Assembly: GCA_002688035.1 (NCBI GenBank)
Contig: NZBU01000001.1
Span: 1 to 64,000, forward strand
Length of the DNA: 64,000 bases
Direction: 5' to 3'
Origin: Candidatus Iainarchaeum sp.
Lineage (GTDB): Archaea; Iainarchaeota; Iainarchaeia; Iainarchaeales; GCA-2688035
The position numbers and the translations under genes were made by a program. The notes under the pieces are model-generated. The model was not told the DNA's origin and made no database searches. It was given only the letters and a program-made list of their open reading frames with translations. Shown in pieces: positions 1 through 7,871 of the stretch. The first letter of the stretch is position 1. Each line of letters opens with the position of its first letter.

Positions 1-85
1 CAAAAACGTGCACCCGTTTGAAATTACCGAGAACGGAATTTTGGTTAAGTCCAAGGAGCAAGTGCTCTGGGAAGCAATCAAGTAG
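1..85 (+). CDS. C-terminus of a KaiC/RecA-superfamily ATPase (partial)
   Basis: The frame opening at base 2 encodes 27 residues and ends with TAG at 83-85. The tail contains VHPFEITENGILV, which resembles the HPFEIT-x-x-GI ending common at the C-terminus of archaeal KaiC/RAD55-like ATPases. Those proteins bind ATP through a RecA fold and often act in signalling or surface assembly; which subgroup this is cannot be told from the fragment. It converges on ahcY with only three bases between the two stop codons. The rest of the gene lies outside the window, so the family call rests on this one motif. Confidence 0.5.
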   Translation, partial: KNVHPFEITENGILVKSKEQVLWEAIK

Positions 86-88
86 TCT

Positions 89-1342
89 TTATGTCCCTTC
101 CTGCCAACTGGCAAGATATGCTTTTTGTTCAGTAGTAAGCTCGTCAATTGTTAGGTCCATTGCATCAAGCTTTAGCTTTGCAATTGTTTCGTCAACCTCT
201 TTTGGAAGAACGTGAACCTTTGGCTCAAGCTTTCCCTTATTTTTAATTCCATATTCTAATGCAAGAGCTTGTCCACAAAATGACAAATCCATTACCTCGC
301 TTGGATGACCCTCTGCAGCTGCAAGGTTTACTAAGCGACCTTCTGCGCACAGGAAAATCTTTTTTCCACCTTCAATAGTATACTCGTCAAGCTGCCATCT
401 AACCCTTCTCTTGGATTTAGCCATTTCATCCAAACCAGTAACATTTATTTCACAGTCAAAGTGACCGCTGTTTGCAAGAATCGCACCATCCTTCATTTCT
501 TTCATATGCTGCACATCAATAACATGCTTGTCGCCTGTAACTGTAACAAAGATGTCACCAAGCTTTGCTGCCTCTGCAATTGGCATTACTCTGTAACCGT
601 CTTGTCTTGCCTGCAATGCTCTAACAGGATCTACTTCACAAACAATTACATTTGAGCCAAGTCCTGATGATCTTAATGCAACTCCTTTTCCACAGTCACC
701 ATAGCCTGAAACCACAAGGGTTTTTCCCGAGAAAAGAACATTTGTAGCGCGCATTATTCCATCAAGCGTACTTTGTCCTGTCCCATAGTAATTGTCGAAC
801 AAGTGCTTGGTTTGATTATCATTAACCGCAATTATCGGGTATTGCAAAGCATTGTCTTTCTCCATTGCATGCAACCTAATTATTCCCGTAGTAGTTTCCT
901 CTGTTCCAACAATAAGATCTTTCAGCAGATCTGTTCTCTTTGAATGGATTTCGGAGATAATGTCACAGCCATCATCAATCGTTGCTGTTGGCTTGAAGTC
1001 AAGAACGGCATTCAAAAATTTGTAATAATCTTCTTTTGTTTCTCCCTTATAAGCAAAAACTTTCACACCTTCCTCTGCAAGCGCTGCCGCAACATCGTCT
1101 TGTGTTGAAAGAGGATTACAACCGGTAATTGCCACTTCTGCTCCGCCGGCAATAAGTGTTTTCACTAGGTTTGCTGTTTCTTTTGTGACATGTAAGGCCA
1201 TACCTATTCGCATTCCCGCAAGTGGCTTCTCTTTTTCAAAGCGCTCTTTAATTTTTTGAAGGGCAGGCATATGCTGAGCAGCATACTCAATCTGGTTTTT
1301 GCCCTGTTCTGCAAGTTTTATATCTTTTACATTAAAATCCAT
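89..1342 (-). CDS. ahcY: Adenosylhomocysteinase (S-adenosyl-L-homocysteine hydrolase)
   Basis: This cytosolic enzyme reversibly splits S-adenosylhomocysteine into adenosine and homocysteine, clearing the product of SAM-dependent methylation. The 417 residues match the shorter archaeal/bacterial form. Visible motifs are DDGCD (123-127), GTEETTTG (146-153), and the NAD-binding glycine loop GYGDCGKG (213-220), followed by SGHFDCEI near residue 290. The ATG is preceded by a GGTGTG stretch acting as ribosome binding site. It follows adk on the same strand with a gap of 36 bases. metK lies 48 kb away in the window, so the two halves of the methyl cycle are not in one operon. Confidence 0.96.
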   Translation of the reverse strand: MDFNVKDIKLAEQGKNQIEYAAQHMPALQKIKERFEKEKPLAGMRIGMALHVTKETANLVKTLIAGGAEVAITGCNPLSTQDDVAAALAEEGVKVFAYKGETKEDYYKFLNAVLDFKPTATIDDGCDIISEIHSKRTDLLKDLIVGTEETTTGIIRLHAMEKDNALQYPIIAVNDNQTKHLFDNYYGTGQSTLDGIMRATNVLFSGKTLVVSGYGDCGKGVALRSSGLGSNVIVCEVDPVRALQARQDGYRVMPIAEAAKLGDIFVTVTGDKHVIDVQHMKEMKDGAILANSGHFDCEINVTGLDEMAKSKRRVRWQLDEYTIEGGKKIFLCAEGRLVNLAAAEGHPSEVMDLSFCGQALALEYGIKNKGKLEPKVHVLPKEVDETIAKLKLDAMDLTIDELTTEQKAYLASWQEGT

Positions 1343-1378
1343 TATTCACACCTACCAGTTTTTTTAAGCAATAGTTTT

Positions 1379-2041
1379 TTAATTAACCCCCATCTCAGAG
1401 AGAACCTTTTCAACATTCTCCATATTCTCGGGTAGCTCGCCATTTACATTAACTTCCTTCAACAAGCCCTTGTTCTTGTAGTATTCAACAAGTGGCGCTG
1501 TTTTCTCATTATAAATGCGAATCCTTTTCTTTATTGCCTCAGGCTTGTCATCCTCTCTTTGATAAAGTTCTCCGCCACACTCATCGCACTTTCCCTCAAC
1601 CTTTGGAGGAATATTTTTGATGTGGTATATTCTGCCACAAGATTTGCACTGTCGTCTTCCTGATAAACGCATTATAACAGTTTCCTCAGAAGCCCGCATG
1701 ACCATGATTGCACTTATATTTTTTCCAAGTACGCCAAGAATCTCATCCAACAACTCTGCCTGCTTAACTGTTCTAGGATAACCATCTAAAATAAAGCCGT
1801 TGTTTGTATCTGACTCGTTTAACCTGTTTTTAACTATTTCAGCCATTGTCTCATCATCAACATAGTCCCCGCTTTCCATTATGGCTTTAACTTTCTTGCC
1901 AAATTCATCTTCCTTTTTTGCAGCCTCGCGGAGAATTTGCCCTGTGCTAATCTGTGGGATACTGTATTTGTCACACAGTCTTTGTGCAATGGTGCCCTTT
2001 CCTGCCCCAGGCGAACCCAAAAAAACCAAGTTTAAAGCCAA
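1379..2041 (-). CDS. adk: Adenylate kinase with zinc-binding lid
   Basis: It interconverts AMP + ATP and 2 ADP. The P-loop GSPGAGKGT is at residues 9-17, the AMP-binding stretch DGYPRT at 86-91, and a long lid domain carries two CxxC pairs (C132/C135 and C152/C155) that should hold a structural zinc. The length, 220 aa, is that of the long bacterial-type Adk rather than the trimeric archaeal type. The start is TTG at 2041: a clear GGAGGT lies six bases before it. It sits between the S-component-like membrane protein and ahcY, all on the minus strand. Confidence 0.95.
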   Translation of the reverse strand: MALNLVFLGSPGAGKGTIAQRLCDKYSIPQISTGQILREAAKKEDEFGKKVKAIMESGDYVDDETMAEIVKNRLNESDTNNGFILDGYPRTVKQAELLDEILGVLGKNISAIMVMRASEETVIMRLSGRRQCKSCGRIYHIKNIPPKVEGKCDECGGELYQREDDKPEAIKKRIRIYNEKTAPLVEYYKNKGLLKEVNVNGELPENMENVEKVLSEMGVN

Positions 2042-2087
2042 TTCAATACCTCCACAAAAAAATCTTTAAAAAGTTAGTTCAATACAA

Positions 2088-2576
2088 TCAATTTTGGAAC
2101 CGAATCCTTTTAAACAATAGCATTGCTGCTCCAGCCCAAACAAGGTTACTGAACAAAAGCGCCCACATTATTGCATTTACTGCAACAATAGGCATTCCCA
2201 CCAGGAATAAGTCTGTGTACCAAAGCCAGGGGAGCTGTATTGCAAAAGCAATCATTGCGGCTGATACCAAGTTTATCCTCTTCGCAAACATTCCTGTAAA
2301 GAATCCCAGAATAATGTTTCCCACAATAATGTAGGGATTTCCAAGAAGAACAGCTGTAAAAATGCTTCCAAAGCCGCCGCTTAGTGCTCCACCCCACTTT
2401 CCATAATAAGCAGCAGCAAAAAATATGAGCAGCTGGAATATATGCAGCTTAAATCCGAATGGAGTCTGTAACACGACCAAACCCAGAAGGTTTGGAAGAA
2501 TAGCTAGTATCACAAGCATTACCAGACTCTTGTAAGAGAACTCTGCGCCAAAAAGATTGCGATAAACATTTGACAT
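2088..2576 (-). CDS. Integral membrane protein, ECF S-component-like
   Basis: The protein of 162 aa has about five hydrophobic segments (roughly 17-37, 45-60, 66-100, 105-125 and 130-155) and short loops, with a basic end (FKRIRFQN). Size, topology and the small-residue-rich central part (GGALSGGFGS) resemble substrate-binding S components of energy-coupling-factor vitamin transporters. No ECF ATPase or T component is nearby, so the substrate cannot be named. It is the upstream neighbour of adk on the same strand (46-base gap). The family call is from overall character rather than a diagnostic motif. Confidence 0.5.
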   Translation of the reverse strand: MSNVYRNLFGAEFSYKSLVMLVILAILPNLLGLVVLQTPFGFKLHIFQLLIFFAAAYYGKWGGALSGGFGSIFTAVLLGNPYIIVGNIILGFFTGMFAKRINLVSAAMIAFAIQLPWLWYTDLFLVGMPIVAVNAIMWALLFSNLVWAGAAMLLFKRIRFQN

Positions 2577-2608
2577 AGGTAAAACTAAGTAGAATCTGAT
2601 TTTAAATA

Positions 2609-3454
2609 TTACTTAACACGAAAATCGATTACCACTTGAATTGCTCGCGCAGAGAAACTACGTACCTTTTTTTTGGACAGGACTCTGCATTTTCTGCCCT
2701 GTTTTTTGCATTCCTCGCGAATCAGCTTTAGAGATTCTGAATAAGGATCATCAATCGGGACAAATTGGTAGAAGTGCACGACTCCGCCAGAAGACTTTAT
2801 TGAGGAAATGGATGCTGCAAGAAAGTTTTCTCCGCCTTTTGGAAGTGGCATCACGACTCTATCAAATTTTCCTTTATACTTTTTTGGCACAACTTTGTTT
2901 ACATCCCCAAGCACAGCCTCAACTCTTTCCTGTTGCTTGTTTAGAATAATGTTCTCGCGCATGTTTTCAACTGCGTGCGGGTTTAGCTCTATTGCAATTG
3001 CTTTTTTCATTTCGGAGTTTTTTGCAAACACAAGTGGAAAAGGCCCAACACCTGCAAAGAATGCCCCCACAACTTCCCCTTTTTTAATAAGCTTTGCTAT
3101 TCGCTCGCGCTCATGCGACAAGCGAGGGGAGAAAAATACTTTTCCAAGATTTACTTTTAGAATGCAACCACTTTCCCTGTAAGTTGCGGTCTTGTTGCGC
3201 TTGCCCGCGATAACTTTCACCGGCTGAATCCTAAAAAAGCCCTTGTGTGCCCCCACAATTCTGCAGACGGTTTCAAACTGCGGATTCACTTCCAGCAAGG
3301 CCTCGCCAATCAGAGCCTCTTTCTTTTCAAGCTCTGGGGGAATTTCTATTACCGCAATATTACCCACACTGTCATATGAAGTGCGCAGGAACTGCATCTC
3401 GCGCTTTGAAAGCTTTTTCTTCAACGCATCCTTTAGATTTCTAGGTTTGTTCAT
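2609..3454 (-). CDS. Trm5-like tRNA (guanine-N1) methyltransferase
   Basis: This class I SAM-dependent methyltransferase is expected to methylate N1 of G37 in tRNA, which prevents frameshifting. The N-terminal part (about 15-95) fits the Trm5 D1/D2 region, including a CRIVGAHKGFFRI stretch. The Rossmann part starts with FFAGVGPFPLVFA (SAM-binding motif I, about 133-145), followed by AIELNP (motif II). The catalytic loop reads MPLPKGGENFL where Trm5 usually has N-x-P, and the end AIQVVIDF is typical of the family. The 281 aa length is on the short side. An inverted repeat separates it from the upstream Cys-rich gene, so it probably has its own promoter (TTTTAAATA just before the start). Confidence 0.82.
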   Translation of the reverse strand: MNKPRNLKDALKKKLSKREMQFLRTSYDSVGNIAVIEIPPELEKKEALIGEALLEVNPQFETVCRIVGAHKGFFRIQPVKVIAGKRNKTATYRESGCILKVNLGKVFFSPRLSHERERIAKLIKKGEVVGAFFAGVGPFPLVFAKNSEMKKAIAIELNPHAVENMRENIILNKQQERVEAVLGDVNKVVPKKYKGKFDRVVMPLPKGGENFLAASISSIKSSGGVVHFYQFVPIDDPYSESLKLIREECKKQGRKCRVLSKKKVRSFSARAIQVVIDFRVK

Positions 3455-3490
3455 ATTAGAAGTATTTAAAACGCTTAACTAATTTAAAAG

Positions 3491-3547
3491 TTGACCTTCT
3501 GAAAAAACACGTTTTAAAGGTTTCTTTTAGGAAACTCAGAAGGTCAA
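3491..3547. repeat. 12-bp perfect inverted repeat, possible terminator or operator
   Basis: TTGACCTTCTGA (3491-3502) is the exact reverse complement of TCAGAAGGTCAA (3536-3547). The 33-base spacer holds a second small hairpin, GTTTC/GAAAC. It lies between the end of the Cys-rich gene (3564) and the start of the Trm5-like gene (3454), both on the minus strand. An RNA read leftwards would fold and be followed by CTTTTAAATT, so it could end the Cys-rich transcript. It could also be an operator for the downstream gene. Confidence 0.55.
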
Positions 3548-3563
3548 ACCGCCTGCCTGGCTT

Positions 3564-4055
3564 TTATTTCTTTTTCCTAAACAATAAAGTCGGCAAAGCG
3601 ATTGCTGCGATTAAAGCAATTATTCCTGTTGAGATTTCCATTTCACTGAATTCAAATTCTATTCCTGCGAATTCTGGAATTTTGCAATACCCCACGGCAT
3701 TGGTGGTGCAGGTGGCGCCTCCAGTGACATAACAAGGCTTGCACCAGCTTGTCATACCACCAGTATATTTGCATTAATTGGTGCACGTGCCTACTGTTAT
3801 TGGGGTACAATTTGTAACGGTTGTTCTTAAATCAACTTTACATTTCGTAGCACTTACGCAATTTGATGCTGACCACTTGCATTGTTTATAACCGCAGTCT
3901 TTCATTGTTGCAAAATAGTTTTCGCATGTTGTTTCGGGTTTGGCTGCGCAACCCCCAACGTCGGTAGTGCCAACGCAATCAGGGTATGTTCCAGAGAAAG
4001 CGCTATTTCCAAACAATGTCAGAAAAACCAGCAACAACAGAATTTTTACTTGCAT
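3564..4055 (-). pseudogene. Cys-rich PEF-type surface protein interrupted by an in-frame TAA
   Basis: Two open stretches in the same frame (3774-4055 and 3564-3773) are separated only by a TAA at 3774-3776. Read through, they give one protein of 162 residues: signal peptide (residues 1-20), about 14 cysteines, then IPEFAGIEF, a hydrophobic segment with STGIIALI, and FRKKK. This matches the intact paralogs at 24034 and 50750. In those, and in the first module here (CENY), the motif CxNY carries Tyr exactly where this gene has TAA (CTN-stop), so one base change from TAT/TAC explains it. The ATG at 4055 lies 25 bases from the shared promoter element. It may be a decayed gene, a sequencing error, or a strain variant; truncation removes the whole membrane anchor. 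Confidence 0.8.
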
Positions 4056-4080
4056 AGCAAATATATCTAAGTTTTTGGAA

Positions 4081-4094
4081 AATTTAATTGTTTC
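4081..4094 (-). promoter_or_regulatory. Shared promoter element of Cys-rich gene 1
   Basis: Read on the minus strand this is GAAACAATTAAATT, identical to sites upstream of the other two Cys-rich paralogs (24591-24604 and 51279-51292). It ends 25 bases before the ATG at 4055, the distance expected for an archaeal BRE/TATA box of a leaderless transcript. Perfect identity over 14 bases at three paralogs suggests co-regulation or recent duplication including the promoter. Confidence 0.7.
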
Positions 4095-4104
4095 TTTTAG
4101 GATA

Positions 4105-4272
4105 CTAGACCGATTTCTCTACTACAACTCGTCCTTTCTTAATCTTCCATTCTAACTGCTGTTTTGGAATATCGGTTTTGAGTCCGAGGACGTCTATTGC
4201 AATGTCGCGGGGTATCTGTGTCCGGAAATATTTTCCTTTGTGGTGGGATGTTACCGTGGATTTCTGTTGCAT
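4105..4272 (-). CDS. Small AbrB/SpoVT-like DNA-binding protein
   Basis: The 55-residue protein starts at the ATG at 4272 (an upstream non-ATG start at 4293 would add seven hydrophobic residues and is less likely). The pattern KGKYFRTQIPRDIAIDVLGL followed by a beta-strand-rich end (LEWKIKKGRVVVEK) is that of the swapped-hairpin AbrB fold, which dimerises to bind DNA and often serves as an antitoxin or transition-state regulator. No toxin gene lies beside it. It is transcribed toward the broken Cys-rich gene and could regulate it, since it sits directly upstream of that promoter; that is inference from position. Confidence 0.6.
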   Translation of the reverse strand: MQQKSTVTSHHKGKYFRTQIPRDIAIDVLGLKTDIPKQQLEWKIKKGRVVVEKSV

Positions 4273-4390
4273 ACTCAATATTATTGTTAACAATTTATTT
4301 AAACTTTACTGGCATTATGAGCAGAATGCCCTAAGGTTACCTTTATTAATCTGAAGGTATTAAATTAATTAACTAATTTAATGGTTTACG

Positions 4391-5224
4391 ATGGACATAG
4401 GCGAACTATTATATGATATTTTTGGGAAGAGAATTGCTGAGGGCGGCCAATTCTCACCAGTAGAATACTTGATTTATGGCGCAATAATGCTGGCGCTTGC
4501 ATTTTTTGTTATTTTCCCTGTGCTGGATAGACGCGGAATAAAATTTGATCTGCGTTTTGCAATGGCAATTATCCCATTCATTCTTTTGGGAAGCCTAATA
4601 CACGTGCTTGAAGACATGGCCCTCATCCCAACACAAAGCGCCAATCCTCTTGAATTAGGTTTTTGGTTTGTCACCCCTGGAATATGGATCTTAGTGGCAA
4701 CAATAACAATAGCGACTCTTGTAATCGCAAAATATTTGGAAAGTAAAACAAAGTACTCTTTTCATCTTCTTTTTGCAGCAACTGGATTGATCCCCAGTAT
4801 ACTGATCATGCTTTTTATAATGTCTAATTTTGGAAACTGGCCTGGGTTTTTGGGTTCACTAGCGATTGTTGCGGGCATCACAGCAGTGGCAGTCCTGGGT
4901 TTCAACAAGCTAACAAAACTCAAACTTTTAAGAGACAAGTTCAATATCCTTGTGACTGTGTCACAGCTTATTGGGAGTGTTCCAACTTTTATTGCAGTAG
5001 AATTTTTTGGGTATGGAGAACAGCATCCAATCTCAGACATTATTCTAAAGTTTTTCCCATTTTCCTTTGTGTTGATTAAACTCGGATTAGTACTGCTTAT
5101 ACTGCACTATGTGGACATTGAAATCGAGAACGAGAACTTGCGCGGCTTCATCAAAATTGTTGTTTTAATTCTCGGTCTTGCAACTGGTTTGCGCGATCTT
5201 TTCAGGCTTGGGATACCAGCTTAA
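4391..5224 (+). CDS. DUF63 family integral membrane protein
   Basis: The 277 aa protein has about seven or eight membrane segments and the features of archaeal DUF63: an N-terminal YDIFGKRI, then LGSLIHVLEDM with conserved His and acidic residues in a helix, and a C-terminal GLRDLFRLG. DUF63 is widespread in archaea and has no established function. The gene stands alone on the plus strand between minus-strand units. An AT-rich stretch (about 4355-4380, ATTAAATTAATTAA) supplies a plausible TATA box close to the ATG. Confidence 0.85.
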   Translation: MDIGELLYDIFGKRIAEGGQFSPVEYLIYGAIMLALAFFVIFPVLDRRGIKFDLRFAMAIIPFILLGSLIHVLEDMALIPTQSANPLELGFWFVTPGIWILVATITIATLVIAKYLESKTKYSFHLLFAATGLIPSILIMLFIMSNFGNWPGFLGSLAIVAGITAVAVLGFNKLTKLKLLRDKFNILVTVSQLIGSVPTFIAVEFFGYGEQHPISDIILKFFPFSFVLIKLGLVLLILHYVDIEIENENLRGFIKIVVLILGLATGLRDLFRLGIPA

Positions 5225-5495
5225 TTAGACAATCCAAATAGTTAAACTTTTGCCAATTTTTAGATTCATTTTATTATTCTTACAAAAAAATAGTAAAAAA
5301 GTGGAGATGGTTGAGGCGAGAGGGGAAAGCTTCCTTCAAAACTCCTTTGCGCGGAGTGAGCTTCTTTCCAATCATGCGCCCTATTTGATGCCTTGTATAA
5401 TTAACAAACCATCTCCAAAATGGTATAGGCATTGGACCTTTAAAAGGCTTTCTGAAACTCGGAGCGGTGAAGTAGTTAAGGGAAAAAATAAGCAT
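5225..5495. other. Unassigned 270-bp intergenic segment with long-range base pairing
   Basis: No convincing protein gene lies here; the short minus-strand frame 5280-5495 starts inside the T-rich tail of the pckG terminator. The segment is G+C-richer than its flanks and can fold. GGAGATGGTT (5303-5312) pairs perfectly with AACCATCTCC (5407-5416), enclosing ACTCC/GGAGT with loop TTTGCGC and GGAAAG/CTTTCC. GAAAGC near 5325 could alternatively pair with GCTTTC near 5450. I looked for RNase P, SRP and 5S rRNA core motifs and did not find clear ones. It may be an unrecognised small RNA on either strand. Confidence 0.3.
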
Positions 5496-5517
5496 TCGCC
5501 GAAGACATATTCGGCGA
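5496..5517 (-). terminator. Hairpin terminator after pckG
   Basis: TCGCCGAA (5496-5503) and TTCGGCGA (5510-5517) form a perfect 8-bp stem with a six-base loop. On the minus strand the stem begins 11 bases after the pckG stop and is followed by ATGCTTATTTTTTCCC, a T-rich tail. This is the arrangement of an intrinsic terminator for the leftward pckG transcript. Confidence 0.65.
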
Positions 5518-5527
5518 TTGGCACCCG

Positions 5528-7393
5528 CTATTTTTCCAAAAATTCGTTTGGCTCTATAACACTCTTACCAAACTTTTCCTTTGCATCAAGCAAACTTTGT
5601 TTCTGCTGCTCGAATTGATCCCAAAATATTTGGGGGACATCACCCTCATCCCTGAACACAGGTTCAACACGCGTCAGTTTGTCCAAGTATTTATCTATAC
5701 GGATACTGAATTGATTGGTATAGTTTGCTAGAGGATACTCTTGGTTCAAATATTGTTTGAACAATTGTTTGAGGTCCTCATACTTTGGAATGAAACCTAT
5801 TGGAGTTTCGATTGCCTCAAAGTCATTGTGTATTCTACCCTCTGCCCAGAGCACCCAGACTTTCTTATCAAGCATTCCGTTAAGGTACTTTCCATCTTCC
5901 TTAAGGAAATAGTTTGTTGAAAATATCTTTATCGGCTTTTTTATTTGCTCTCCAAAATCCATGTGCTTCTCGATATACTTTCCAAATGGAATTACAAGAA
6001 AATCAAGGTTTGCCATTGGGTTATGGACACGCTGACCCTCAGCCCCTAATGTTGCAGCAGTTGTCTCGCTTTCAACTGCCGCGCCCATAAATACTCCGTG
6101 CGGCCAGCTAAGGGATTCTGCAACAGGAACTGTTGTATCAGAATCTCTGCCACCATATACAAAGGCACTTACAGGTACGCCATCTGGCGCGTCAGCTTTC
6201 TCATCCATGTTCTCAAGCTCGCTTAACCTTATTGTATATCGCGCGTTCTTGTGCGAAGCTGTAATTTCATTTCCATTCTTGTCCTTGGCTTCCTCTTTCC
6301 ACTCACCTGAGTGGTTTACTCCCTCTTTTGGAAGCTCTTGTCCCATACCAAGCCAGTATGGCTTGGTGTCTTTTATCAAGACATTGGAAAATATTGCTTC
6401 TCTCGGAGTTGTGATAGACTCAAATATATGAGGATCGCCCTTTGAATCCACATCTCTAATAATTCCAAAAATTCCCTGCTCTATGTTTACTGCACGGGCC
6501 TCCCCCTCAGAACTTATGCGAACGTATGCAATGTCATCCCCGATTATTGTCTGACCTGACAGCATTGCCGTACTTGTTTTTCCGCAGGCACTTGGAAACG
6601 CACCGGTAATATATGTTACACGGTCCTTTCCTTTCGGGTGCAAGCCCATTACAAACATGTGCTCTGTGAGCCAATCTTCCTCAGAGGCCTTTTTGATTGC
6701 AAGGCGCAACGCCAGTTTTTTCAAACCAACACTGTTCCCGGCATACTGGTTGTTTACTGTAAAAACTCTGTTCTCATCAAGGTCTATGTAAATTCTTCTT
6801 TTGTCAACGTTTTTGCTTACATAATTCTCAAGTTCGCCTGCTGAGTGAACAAAGTAGAAGAAATCTGATTTGTCCTGCAGCTTCTCGAATTCCTTGTACC
6901 CCTGCCTGTAGAGAATATTTTCGCTATGCCCCACATAGCCGGAATCGGTTATCTGTAAAGCGGGAATTGAGAACTCGCTGTTTGTTGGGCCGAGACAGTA
7001 GAACATTACAAGCATTTCCTTGCCCTTCATGCAACCCACAAATATCTCAAATATTTCTTTCAAGCCCTGGTCACGGTCCATTGAGTTAAGTGCCTTTGTA
7101 ATTTTCATTCCAGGGGAAAGCAATGTAACAGTATGTGCCTTGTCCCTAGCCTGATCATTATAACCATCAAAGTGAACAGTGTGCCCCTCGGTTCCAAGCT
7201 TTTGTTCCTCGCCATTTTTGATTGCGAGCCCCCTAACATAATCGATATCTTCCTGTGAATCATTCAAAACTGTTATTTTGTCCGGCTTGCATATTTCAGC
7301 AAACTCGGCAACTGTTTTCTCAACCTTTGGATTTTTCAAAGCCGTCAGCTTTTCCTTACTCTTTTCGTCCATAAGACTAAACATTGTTTCCAT
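5528..7393 (-). CDS. pckG: Phosphoenolpyruvate carboxykinase (GTP)
   Basis: It converts oxaloacetate + GTP to phosphoenolpyruvate + CO2 + GDP, the entry step of gluconeogenesis. The 621 aa length and motifs fit the GTP-dependent family: FPSACGKTSTAML (P-loop, about 264-276), GDDIAYVR (metal site, about 282-289), and the FVYGGRDSDT substrate-binding loop. The gene starts nine bases after an Lrp-type regulator on the same strand, so the two are probably co-transcribed. A hairpin with a T-rich tail follows the stop. Enolase is encoded in the window too, which fits an active lower gluconeogenic path. Confidence 0.96.
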   Translation of the reverse strand: METMFSLMDEKSKEKLTALKNPKVEKTVAEFAEICKPDKITVLNDSQEDIDYVRGLAIKNGEEQKLGTEGHTVHFDGYNDQARDKAHTVTLLSPGMKITKALNSMDRDQGLKEIFEIFVGCMKGKEMLVMFYCLGPTNSEFSIPALQITDSGYVGHSENILYRQGYKEFEKLQDKSDFFYFVHSAGELENYVSKNVDKRRIYIDLDENRVFTVNNQYAGNSVGLKKLALRLAIKKASEEDWLTEHMFVMGLHPKGKDRVTYITGAFPSACGKTSTAMLSGQTIIGDDIAYVRISSEGEARAVNIEQGIFGIIRDVDSKGDPHIFESITTPREAIFSNVLIKDTKPYWLGMGQELPKEGVNHSGEWKEEAKDKNGNEITASHKNARYTIRLSELENMDEKADAPDGVPVSAFVYGGRDSDTTVPVAESLSWPHGVFMGAAVESETTAATLGAEGQRVHNPMANLDFLVIPFGKYIEKHMDFGEQIKKPIKIFSTNYFLKEDGKYLNGMLDKKVWVLWAEGRIHNDFEAIETPIGFIPKYEDLKQLFKQYLNQEYPLANYTNQFSIRIDKYLDKLTRVEPVFRDEGDVPQIFWDQFEQQKQSLLDAKEKFGKSVIEPNEFLEK

Positions 7394-7401
7394 TGTACCA
7401 C

Positions 7402-7815
7402 CTACCTTTTTTCCACAACTAAAAAACTTTCAGTTTCAATAACACCAGAGATATCGCGTATCTTATCAATTATCCTATTAAGTTCACGTGCAGTGGGAGC
7501 AGAGACATTGCAGAAAATATCAAACCTCCCGGTTACCTCAAAAACAGGTATCAGTGAATTTATTTCACTGATTTTTGCAACTATCTTCTTTGTGCTCTTT
7601 GGCTTACATTTTATTGCAACAAGACTCTCAAAGGAAAGTGTTGAGTTCAATTCAACTGTGAAAGAACGTATTACCCCGCGCTCCCTCATCCTTGAAACTC
7701 TTTTCCTAATCGTGCTCTCGCTAACACTCAATTCCCTTGCAATCTGCAGGAACGGAGTTCTGCAGTTCTCTTTCAAGAACAAAAGAATTTTAGTGTCCAA
7801 TGAATCTAAAAGCAT
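7402..7815 (-). CDS. Lrp/AsnC family transcriptional regulator
   Basis: The 137 residues split into an N-terminal winged helix-turn-helix (about 1-60, with LSVSESTIRKRVSRMRERGVI) and a C-terminal RAM/effector domain (about 65-137). Lrp proteins form dimers to octamers and sense amino acids or related metabolites. The gene ends nine bases before pckG and lies downstream of a divergent-looking gap of 56 bases after the aminotransferase stop. Its position suggests control of gluconeogenesis or of itself, but the ligand cannot be read from the sequence. Confidence 0.9.
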   Translation of the reverse strand: MLLDSLDTKILLFLKENCRTPFLQIARELSVSESTIRKRVSRMRERGVIRSFTVELNSTLSFESLVAIKCKPKSTKKIVAKISEINSLIPVFEVTGRFDIFCNVSAPTARELNRIIDKIRDISGVIETESFLVVEKR

Positions 7816-7871
7816 ACAATAATTAGAAAACGAAAAATATTTAAAAATCAGGTTAAGGGTACGAAATTCGT

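Noticed and set aside
3774-3776. Pyrrolysine or selenocysteine recoding at the stop of Cys-rich gene 1
   Set aside because: The codon is TAA, whereas pyrrolysine uses TAG and selenocysteine TGA, so neither applies.
4391-5224. DUF63 as transporter
   Set aside because: Membrane topology alone does not show transport; the family has no established function.
5280-5495. 71-codon minus-strand frame between pckG and DUF63
   Set aside because: Its ATG lies in the T-rich tail of the pckG terminator hairpin, no ribosome binding site is seen, and the sequence resembles no protein; base pairing explains the segment better.
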